64,000 nt of DNA from positions 186,001 through 250,000 of the forward strand of contig SKCR01006525.1 in assembly GCA_019454045.1 (NCBI GenBank), written 5' to 3'. Shown here piece by piece: positions 47,501-64,000 of this stretch. The first letter of the stretch is position 1. Every line of letters begins with the position of its first letter. Made by a program: the position numbers and the translations under genes. The stretch comes from Zanthoxylum bungeanum (lineage: Eukaryota; Streptophyta; Magnoliopsida; Sapindales; Rutaceae). The notes under the pieces were generated by a model. The model made no database searches, was not told the origin of the DNA, and saw only the letters and a list, made by a program, of their open reading frames with translations.

Positions 47501-50500
47501 TTTGTTCATAGTTCCTAGGTAGATATTTGGTCAAAGGGATTTTCAATATCACTCACCATTCATTTTGAGAAGCAGATAACCATAAGATTAACTTTCCAAT
47601 TCAGCAGAAGAAAATTCATGTAGAGACAAGCACTAGGCCACATACACCCCCAACCTCCCAAAAAGAAAATACGCACATATACATAAATGATATACCAAAT
47701 ATGAATATCAGGTGCACAACTTATGTATCACGACAAATCACAGGTAAATATTGCACACACAAGCATCATACCTGTACAGAGCTCATATCAAAATCTTCCA
47801 ATATAGGATTGAGAGGAGGTAGACCAATATTCTCGTTACCACCATTGCCTTCCTGAAAGCATTACAATGGTTAAATATTTAACAGCAACAGAATTTATGA
47901 CCTCTCAACCAAATGACAATTAATAAAAACATATTACCTCATACTTTGACTCTGGAGTTCTTATATTCTCGATCATGGCTTCAAACTGTATACTTTCACT
48001 AACACTGGGATCAACTCCAAACGTTTTCCTACTATCCTGATCAAAATTTTGGGAATCAACATGGCCCATTGAAGCCCCATCATTTGTTAGAGGTGTAAAA
48101 TGATAAAATCTACCATCTTCTTCCCCTACTTCTCTAACTGCAGATGAAAGACCAAGATGCCCTTGGTCAATGAGAGAAACATCTCTTTGACCAAACTCTT
48201 CTGGAGCCAAATTCCGAAAATATGACCAGCGCTTTGGTTCATGATTTTCCATGTTCACGCTTATGCCAGCTCCATCTTTGTGCAATGGACTAATACCAGA
48301 GGAATCCTCTGAAATTAGTGCTTTGGAGTATATATCTGAAAGGAGATCACGAGGGAATCTGTCGTCAATATCAACACTGATGTCTACCCGTTGTTGTGCT
48401 GAAACACCAATTGAGGAAATTCCTTGAGAAGCATCATTAATTGAGCTCTCTGCGGCCAACCCTTCATCCACTAGTAGTTTCATATTGTAATCTATAGGAC
48501 CATTTGTCTCATGGCTGGCCGGAGCGTTTGGATTTGCCTGTTTTGACTCGTAAAAGTCTAACCTTTCTTCAGAAAGCTTTGAGTTCTTCTGAGAAATTGC
48601 ATCGCCAAACTCTTTATGCTTCTGAAATTGGGCAAGTCCATTTTCAATGGTTTGAGCTTCTGTTTGCACTTTTTCATTATATTCTGACACTGGATCAGGC
48701 CGGATAACATCAGAATGTGAATGGGATATGATAAACTGAGAACCTAGGGAGTCATCAGACTTTGACAACCGAAGCAAATCAAACTGCTCCCTTGGTATCT
48801 TATCTGATCTATAGATTCTCTGAGGAGGCACGGCTGGCTCAAGGTAGCTCGAATCAATTGGATTTGTCTCTGAATCACCATGACCATCACCAAGTGCACT
48901 GCTGGATATAGAGCACAAGTCATCACTGCTACATTTAGGCAAGTGCACTACATTCACAGTGTCAATTGGTGGTGAAACTTGTTCAGGTTCTTGGTGCTTT
49001 CCCTTGCTTTTTGGTGGAAATGAAGGTAAACCTCCCTTACGTACACCAACAGAAACTGCTGCTGCTTCTACTGCCAAGTGCGTCATCACCTTATCATCAT
49101 ATGGAAAAGAAGGAACGGTTTTATCTATGGGAGAAACTTTTTCAGTGTCATTATCTGGCTGAATTGAAACATCAGGTAATGCCCTACCCTGCCTTAAAAT
49201 CATTTGTGGATTCTGTACTTGTAAAACACTATATTGGTGCCTTTCACTCGAACCTCCAGGTTGATTTGTATGCTCATAAAGAGGCATCGAAGTTTGAATT
49301 TCTCCATAAGGAGGATAATTAGAAGGATCACGCCCATATTGCAGCGGGTACTCTCTAGTTTCTCTTTGATGCATCCCCTGACCATGATAAAACTGCGGAT
49401 AGGTTTCATGGGCATTAGAGGAACTTGGTAGAACCACTTTAGAAGAATGAATAGTTGATGATGGGGCAATGTTGCTAGTCAAAGGTGGAGTGCTAACCCT
49501 AGCTGATGGGGCAATGTTGCTTGTTCCCCTCTCAATGTTATGCCCATCAAACTCTTCTAAATCATTTGCTGAAGAGCTCCTCAAGCCATGCAGGTTAAAG
49601 CTATTTCTAGATCCCGAGTCCATGCCATTTACAGCTACCACAAACTGAATCTCAGAATCACCATCCATGCTGCTAAGACTAGACTGGGCCTCAGCCAAAT
49701 CACTCATGGAAAACAGAAACATCCTGATCCTTTGCAATCCTTCTCCATCTCCAAGATCATTATACTCTTCCATCATATTCTGCAGATCCTCATCACATGT
49801 CACAGAAACCAATGCATCAAGATCCTCCCCTGGAAGCTGATACTTAATCACATGAACTTGGTTATAAACTTCTAAAGCTTTCTGCCTGAGACTCTGCCAA
49901 GAAATGTATTTTCTTATACGTATAATGCGTGTTTCACCTCCAACATACCTAAGCTTTCCATCACTTGGCCGGGGAAGGACTTTACCACCAAAACTGCAAA
50001 GAACTTTCAGCTTTGTTGACGAGCTATCAGAGGCATCCGAGGATCCATATCCATGTATTGATCCTCGATTACTGTCATAAGGTACAGCCTGAAATGAACC
50101 ATAGTTGCTTCTCTCTTCATGTAAAGAAGAGTTTCTTCTCTCAAACTCTTTCTGACCTTTCTCTACTATGGTGAGCATCGAAATATCTGACCCACTTTCC
50201 GACCCTGTATGACTTATGCCTAAAATGCCTTTCAGTTCCATATATCCCGTAGCATAATTGGGATCACCTGAAATATTTGGAATGAAAGGCTTTCTGGGAT
50301 TAACCCGATCGCGCATAAATTCAAGAGAAAACTCCTCACCCGTTATAGAGTAATTAAGCACAGGCTTTACTTCTGATATATTTGGGTTAGGAGGTATCAT
50401 GTTAGGATTTATGCTGCTAGTAGGATCCAGCATATAAGCATGTGATGGAGGCTGGAACTCTCCATTTCCAGGTTCCACAGAATTATATTGATACTGTTGA

Positions 50501-50520
50501 TGTATCCTTGAATGTTCCAT
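44539..50520 (-). CDS. PB1-domain Raf-like protein kinase (plant B-type MAP3K-like)
   Basis: Eight coding exons: 50520-47938, 47852-47772, 46873-46721, 46239-46076, 45844-45697, 45598-45476, 45200-45113 and 44732-44539; about 1177 residues. The large first coding exon holds an N-terminal PB1 domain at about residues 180-280 ([53 protein letters not shown]), then a long Ser-rich region. The kinase domain follows: P-loop [26 protein letters not shown] catalytic loop, [31 protein letters not shown] and a terminal [15 protein letters not shown] in place of HRD is usual for this family. B4-type Raf kinases act upstream of SnRK2 in osmotic stress signalling (family knowledge). The in-frame stretch upstream of 50520 ends in a donor-like TATT/GTAAGTAAAC, so I treat it as 5'UTR. 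Confidence 0.93.
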
Positions 50521-52019
50521 TACAATGTTTTTTGCAAGCAGTCCATCTAGCAATTTCCAAATTTCAAGCTTCAATAAAAAGACAAGATTATGAACTGCAT
50601 AAGATACAGAAACACTTAATTTTCTAAAAACAGGGAAAAGCTTTTCCAGTTTACTTACAATATAAGTGGCTTCCCGTAACTCAAGAAATCTCTGTCTAAG
50701 CTCCAAATAACCAGAAACCTTCAGATGAAATTATTCTGTGTACCATTAAAAGTTCAAAAGGATAAAATCAGTAACAATATTAATACAAGTCGTTATATAA
50801 ACTTGAAGTAGAGACAAATTTTAGCATTGGAAAAAAAAAATAAAACTAGTTATCAGTAGTCGACCTAAAGAAATCTGTAAAAGATATGCTCCAAATCTAC
50901 TTGATACCTTAATATTTTTCTTCTGTTAAGGCATTAATCAACGAATAATCTACAATTTTCATCATATAAATTTCAACTTTCTAATTTCATAAGACCTCAA
51001 AAAATAGCAAATACAGTTGCACCTTCTCTGAAACAACGATCTTCTATCTTCACAAACCATTTAAACATGTCCCTTCATTTTATTTCCCCCACTAATCCAT
51101 ATCTTAGATTCAGATAGATAGCACAGGACATCAAATTGGATCAGTTACAGTAACAAACCCAGCTAACCAATTATATAATATTAAGTAAATAAATTCAAAC
51201 ATGCTTTCACTTACCAACTGATATCTAAATGAATAGTCTCATCTCTGGCAAAAAAAAAAAAAAAATAATAATAAAATAAAGCTAAGCTAAGCTGTTCAAA
51301 AGATGTACCTTTGGCAAATGCTATCTAATGAAGAAACTCAAGCTGGTTTAAAAGAAACAGCCATTATTCTGACTTTGAGCTCAAAGCATGAAAATAACAC
51401 ATGATAATTTCTACTTTGCTCTCATTTTCTCTCACTTGCCCCTTTAGCTAAAATGGGTTTCTCCTTTTTATCTTCTTCTTCCGCAAAAATTGAATCTTTT
51501 TAGAAAATTTAAAATGATTTCACTCAAATCTCTCTTTCCGCAACTGTAGTTATAAATTCTTCCGCTGATAGTCTTGCAAGTCCCAATTAGTCCTCATCTT
51601 TTTAATACATTTACTACAATGCCATTACTATTTTGTTTGACCAAAATAACCTTTCTGATCATGTGCTTCTCTTCCCAAATAATTCTTCTACATTCTTTAT
51701 CTTCTAATCACCGTTTAATTAATCATTCTTCGATTGATGATCAAATTTTTGTTCCCTCAACAAAACAGGGTGGAGATTTCGCCAAAACTAACCAAACTGA
51801 TTAAATTAAGTTTACAGAACGATTCTAATTCAGTTTAGAGATTTTCGAATTAATCCAACCAAATCAAATCGAAATTTCATTAGTATTTCTAGTTTAGAAT
51901 AATTTAGAGAAATTTGGGACGGTAAAATATATTTTTTTTTAATAAAACTAAAGCAAACCTGAAATTGCCTACCTTATTAATTATGTATTGGTAACTTATG
52001 TAACAAAACAAGTTAAATA
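50521..52019. other. 5'UTR and upstream region of the kinase gene
   Basis: Likely non-coding leader exon near 50655-50706 and promoter beyond it. No other gene seen. Confidence 0.45.
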
Positions 52020-52488
52020 TTCTCAAAGAGGAAGATTTATAGTCGGAGTTCCGATATTGCGAGTCCACATGAATGATTCGCTCAAAGACTTCAGAGGTTC
52101 TGAAGAATACCGCTTGGTGCGGGCTCGGAGAGTTCTTCGAGTTATTACAGTCTAGAGGTATTCGAGTATGTGAAGTTGTCATAATAATCTTATATCATCG
52201 CTGTAAGTTTTTTCTATTACAATGGATTAAAGTGACAACCTATAACCGAACTGATTTTTTACTCGCACGAGTTTTCCACCCCGTCAATAATTTTTTTTGT
52301 TGATTTTGTTTACTACTTTGAATATTTATTACTTTAATATATTGTAATATTTTATAACTGCTTAGATTAAGGGTGGTTGATTGAATCATATCATAATCAT
52401 TCTAACTTTAACCTGTCTTAAATTAGAATAGTTTAATAATTTCACATAGGGTCAAGACCTTAGAAAAAATTCGCATTTTCAACTATAT
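52020..52488 (+). mobile_element. Degenerate LTR remnant, same family as the 57-kb Copia element
   Basis: GTCGGAGTTCCGATATTGCG, GACTTCAGAGGTTCTGAAGAA, CATCGCTGTAAGTTTTT, TTTTTTACTCGCACGAGTTTTCCAC and CACATAGGGTCA-GACCTT..GCATTTTCA follow the same order as 57630-58075. The left half, with its TTCGAA array, is missing. No target duplication was seen. Confidence 0.85.
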
Positions 52489-53152
52489 ATTATTTTGATT
52501 TTTGAAGATGACACATGATTTTATCATAGATTAGCAAGAGTACGGTCCAAAAGTGAAGTGCACCACTGATAAAATAGAAGTGGATGTACTTTATATATCT
52601 TTTTAATATAAACTTTAGCTTAAAGCAGAATTAAATAGAGGCAGGATGAATATTAATAAATAAATTTAAATAAAAAAGAGCTAACTAGTACCATGATGAA
52701 TATCCAATGCCTCAATGTAATTAAATGCCATGTGCTATATCATATGGTGATCTGATATTTGGATTAATTTATGGTATCTTGTTTCAATTTCAAGCCAACC
52801 CTTTTGCCAAGAATGAAATTTATGAAAATAATTATAACATTAATAATTTAGCATATAGTCTTGTAGTTACCTTTTGTGATTGAAATGCTTCACATCAAAG
52901 CATGTAATATGTTGATGATACTACAAGAAACTCATATTGATAATTGTTGTTTAATTTGTTCATCAAGTGTGCTTAAGAATATTTTTTGTATCATTAAAAA
53001 CGTTTATGAAAAGTTTTGCCATATGTTTTCATCCCATAATTATATTTTGTATCATTATTTTTCTTTAATTTTATTAGATTTAATGAAATAATAATTTCGG
53101 ATAAAATATAATTTCGTCTAATAAAATTACTTTTCTTAAATTACAAGTAAAT
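52489..53152. other. Intergenic, no gene seen
   Basis: AT-rich. Confidence 0.5.
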
Positions 53153-53170
53153 GAGTAATGCCAAATATCA

Positions 53171-53346
53171 CTATGGGGTTGTGGCTTAGTGGTGTAGGGT
53201 TCAAGATCTCACATTAAGGTTCTTGATTCGAATTCAGAGAGTGCGTTTTTTGTAAGAACCTAGGACATTTAAGGGTTTTACCTGCTCCGCTTAAGCCTGA
53301 AAGAGGTGATTTGGTTGTGGGGTTTCGAACGATTTAAAAATAAAAA
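53171..53346 (+). mobile_element. tRNA-derived SINE (family S), copy 3
   Basis: GGTTGTGGCTTAGTGGTGTAG (A box), GATTCGAATTCAG (B box), TTTTTTGTAAGAACCTAGGAC and TTTTACCTGCTCCGCTTAAGC. The flanks GAGTAATGCCAAATATCA (53153-53170) and GAGTAATGCCAAATGTCA (53347-53364) form an 18-bp duplication with one mismatch. Confidence 0.93.
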
Positions 53347-53364
53347 GAGTAATGCCAAATGTCA

Positions 53365-54790
53365 AGTAGCTTGAACTCACCCACAATTGAGTCAATTTAT
53401 GCATATAAAAGCTCAAGAAAAAAGTTATAAATTTGATTACCTTTAAAGATAAGAAAATAGTGATAGGAAAATTATTTGCATATTATAAAATCTTTGTGAA
53501 GATTTTGATATTGGGCTGACTTTCTCAGAGAAGAATTTTAATAACTTCATGTCACTATAAAGTAATTTTCAAAGTTTATTTTTGAGCTTATCTCTGATGG
53601 GTATGTCTTATTAGTAATTTTAATTAATTGTTGTAAATATTTATTGTTTTTAGCCTATGAAAAATGGAGAATTGGCCATGGTCGGTCAAGTTGGCTGATG
53701 TTTTTTTTTTAAAATTTCAATTGGTCGGTTTCCTCTTGTGATTATTTAGTATAAAAAATTATAAAAAATGTGTCTTCTTCTAGCAAGTTGAAAGAAAATG
53801 TCAAAAAAGAAGCTTGTGAAAGCCTCCATTGGTGACCACCTATTTAATTTTTTACAATTTAATAAATAATAATAATTAATAAGGTCAAATAGTCTAACAA
53901 AATGCAATCTCTAGCATCCAAGTTCACATCAAGCTTGTAATCACATTTTGAATGATGGCTCATATTAATTCATTGGTTTTCAAGTAATTGTTTGTCATTT
54001 TATAATTTGTAGTTTAATGGTAGGTTGATGCCATGATCTTATTATATAGGTTTTTATAATTTCTTTATTACTAATATGAATGAAGGGTTCATATATCTTT
54101 TTAAATATTAGCGGAAATATATTTTCGAATGATATTCGATTAATATCTAGACTTACATTATAGGTGTGTATGTTAAATTATTTGATTTCCGGAAAGAAAT
54201 TCCATTGCATTTAAGATTATATGCTAAAAAAAATCCTGATAATAAGATTCTATAATAATTATTAAAGCCATTAAATTATAAGTTTTAACTTTTTCCACCA
54301 AATGTATAGATTTTAAAACAATTATACTTTTTTATAACTAACAACAATTATTTTAAAACTAAATTTATCTTTTATAATTATTCAGAGTCATATTATCCAA
54401 CTGGTTTTGAGTTACAATATTTGAGTTAGCACCCTATTAGAGTTAAAAAAAAATAAGAATACATATTAAGTAATACTTAACTTTATTATCTTACGAATAA
54501 CATATTATTTATTAATATCAATCATTGAATTTATTTTAGGATCGAGTGATTATTTTTTTAAGTAATATGTTGGTGAGCTAAATATTTTATTATTATTTTT
54601 AAAAATATATATAAGAAATTATGGAAACGGAATTGAATTTAAGCATGAACAGCCCCACTTCTAATATCACACATATGCACATATATAAAATAACTATATT
54701 ATTTGAGATTAATCACAATTGTAACTCTTGAATTATGAAGCAACTGATGAATCTTTGTTTTCCCTCGCAAAATTTAACATCTCTATAAAC
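53365..54790. other. Intergenic, upstream of the PHD-finger gene
   Basis: AT-rich, no coding segment recognised. Confidence 0.5.
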
Positions 54791-55058
54791 AACCAAGAAT
54801 GAAAAAAGAAGCTCACAAAAGAACAAAAAAAAAAAAAAAAGGAAAGGAAAAAAAGAGTCTTACAAATTCAGAAGCAGCAAAAAACAGCATGCAAGATCAA
54901 TGCAATGCAGCTTGCCAAGTGTCAGCAAATTTTCATTTCCACAACACATCAGTACTCTATTCCATTCCACATGTACCCACCATCACCATCACCATCACCA
55001 TCTCCATCTCCATCTTCATCACCATCACCATCTCCATCTTCTTTCTTTGTGTCTGCTG
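54791..55058 (+). promoter_or_regulatory. Probable 5'UTR exon of the PHD-finger gene
   Basis: Leader-like sequence ending in the donor GTCTGCTG/GTAAGCC at 55058/55059. It contains a (CATCAC/CATCTC)n run at about 54977-55041. The start is approximate. Confidence 0.5.
54977..55041. repeat. CCATCA/CCATCT microsatellite in 5'UTR
   Basis: About ten hexamer-like units. Confidence 0.9.
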
Positions 55059-55532
55059 GTAAGCCAACTTGTACATGTACATTTTTCTCTGTGTGTGTGT
55101 TTAGTGTTTGCTGATTTTAATATGTTTAAATTTTGTGCTGATCTCAATCTGTTGATCTTTATGCATTTATGAATCTTAATTATGCTATTCTTTTTGGAAC
55201 CCTTGATGAACTGTTCCCAATTTTGTTTCATATTGTAGTATAGATTCTTGGGTTGAGATTAAACTAAACAAATATGTTCCAAACATTGTTAAGGAGAGAT
55301 TTTAGTGGATTGAGTACTGGCACAATTTTATTAAAATTTGTAACCCATTTGAGAAAATAATGCAAATTTTAAGTCTGAGTCTTTAGTTGGTAATTGATTT
55401 GATAGTGTATTGATGATCAATTATTATTTTGACATCAAGAATGATATGTTTGTTGTAGACTGCAACTTTTTGCTAGTGTAGCCAATAGGAATCAAAATTA
55501 TGCATCTTATTTATCATTAATTGGTTATAAGA

Positions 55533-56370
55533 ACTCGTATTTACTAACAAACGCGGGAAAATTAGTTTTGAAATGATAGAATTATAGCCGCATCAACATC
55601 ACATTTTTTGGCATAGCTGAGAAATTAATTTGCAGCAGTTTACTCTGCTAAAAAGCTACTAATTTCAAGTGTATGGTTGTCACAATCCATTGGAATCGCC
55701 TTTGTTTACCTTAGATTGAACTTGACTTTATCTTGCAAGCATATATGAGCGACTTTGTTAGTGTCTCACAATCTTTGCGAGCGAAAAAGTGCAACCAAAC
55801 TGGCTTTTCAATCAATCAATTCTTTTATATGGATGTGTTAATTAATCCTGTTACTTTACTTTTGTTTGGTTCCGAAAATTGTATATGTATTATCTTTATC
55901 TTTGACTGGTTTCCAGTACTTCCATATTAGCTCGATATTGTTATTTGTTAGTAAGTACTCGTATTTACTAACAATCGTGGGAAAATGAGTTTTGAAATTG
56001 ATAAGATGACTGCGGTAATTTTGATTTGAAATGAACTATATAATGATAGCTACTTCAACATGACCATCTTTTGGCATAGCTGAGATTTAATTTGCTGCTG
56101 TTTTTTGGATTCACTTCCTTTATTTTAAATCTTAGATTGAACTTGCACTTGATCTTGCAAGAATATATGAGCTACTTTGTCTGTCTCACAATCTTTGAGA
56201 GCTAAAAAATTCAACTAAGTTGGTTTTCCAAGTAATTCTTTTATATGGCAGTGTTAATTAATCATGTTACTTTAATTTTGATTGGTTCCGAAAATAGTAT
56301 TATGTATTATAGTGACTATCTCAGACTGTTTTCCAATACTTCCTTATTAGTATTAGCTAGATACTGATAT
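55533..56370. repeat. Diverged tandem duplication (about 424-bp period) in the 5'UTR intron
   Basis: Unit 1 (about 55533-55950) and unit 2 (about 55957-56370) share, in order, ACTCGTATTTACTAACAA, TTTTGGCATAGCTGAGA, CTTAGATTGAACTTG, ATATATGAGC-ACTTTGT, TTCTTTTATATGG, TTGGTTCCGAAAAT and CAATACTTCC/CAGTACTTCC. Confidence 0.85.
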
Positions 56371-56703
56371 TAATTACTTTTCCTATTTGTCCTCTGTCAT
56401 TTTTATGAGAGTCTCTTAGTTAACAGTTTTCCAAACTTTCCTAGAATTTGTTCTGTATATGACTAGCAATGAATAAGAAACTTTCGAAAGTTTAGATGGA
56501 GAATGCAAGGATTATTACCAAGTGTAGATGAGGTTTACTGATTGTCAAATTGAAACACAAATCATTGTGTCAAGTACATAGTTTTACATCGTTCAATGTA
56601 TTACGAGTCTTTTCTACTTTTGGTAAATGCAGAACTATCTGATTTTTCATTGGTATTTCTGTCATTCTGGAGAGGCTTAAACCATTACCCAGATATATTC
56701 AGG

Positions 56704-64000
<7,297 letters not shown>

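Noticed and set aside
48504..50627. Plus-strand ORFs opposite the kinase gene
   Set aside because: Shadows of the long first coding exon of the minus-strand kinase.
50521..50706. Extended N-terminus of the Raf-like kinase (ELRQRFLELREATYIV)
   Set aside because: The stretch begins at a TTG and contains a donor-like TATT/GTAAGTAAAC and an acceptor-like TTATTGAAG, so it is better read as a spliced 5'UTR.

Overview
This is nuclear DNA from a flowering plant, almost certainly a eudicot outside the Brassicaceae. The genes have many short GT-AG introns, the intergenic DNA is AT-rich with (TA)n and (CT)n tracts, and plant-only families are present (APL, HIPP, ALIS, B-type Raf kinases). I see no prokaryotic, organellar or CRISPR-like content. 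Exon coordinates below were built by hand from splice signals and reading-phase continuity, guided by remembered family proteins; no search was run.

Layout. 0-6 kb: a decayed Copia gag/protease fragment on the minus strand, an LTR scrap with a TTCGAA-rich array, and a solo Sirevirus-like LTR (target-site duplication GCTCA) nested in another LTR-like sequence. 6-10 kb: mostly empty, with a large CT microsatellite in a leader-like stretch and one MITE. 10.2-12.1 kb (-): APL, a MYB-CC phloem regulator. 18.2-21.3 kb (+): an ALIS/CDC50 P4-ATPase subunit. 22.2-22.9 kb (+): a HIPP-type HMA protein. 23.3-31.4 kb (+): an FTSHI5-derived pseudogene split by a 5.5-kb Athila-like element that keeps only gag. 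32.1-34.3 kb (-): peroxisomal 2,4-dienoyl-CoA reductase ending in SKL. 34.9-35.9 kb (+): an RH36 DEAD-box helicase pseudogene. 36.2-36.7 kb (+): a divergent SKP1-like gene. 37.3-38.1 kb (-): an NF-YC gene with a likely 3.3-kb 5'UTR intron. 42-43.7 kb: a MITE cluster and a GRAS-like fragment. 44.5-50.5 kb (-): a PB1-domain Raf-like kinase. 54.8-64 kb (+): the 5' part of a PHD-finger gene, probably a CHD3/CHR4-like remodeler. Its first coding intron holds a young 5.8-kb gag-only Copia element and a SINE.

The functional genes look like unrelated single-copy plant genes and do not form a pathway cluster. The most interesting material is the mobile DNA. Three unrelated LTR sequences each carry an array of short GC-rich palindromes just upstream of a TATA box (ACCGGT, GGCGCCGCGGCGCC and CGTTCGAACG). 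Six copies of one short MITE family are present, several with clear 9-bp target duplications. Two independent gag-only LTR elements have intact ends. A tRNA-derived SINE family occurs as three copies with duplications plus a fragment. I do not see a wholly new protein system.
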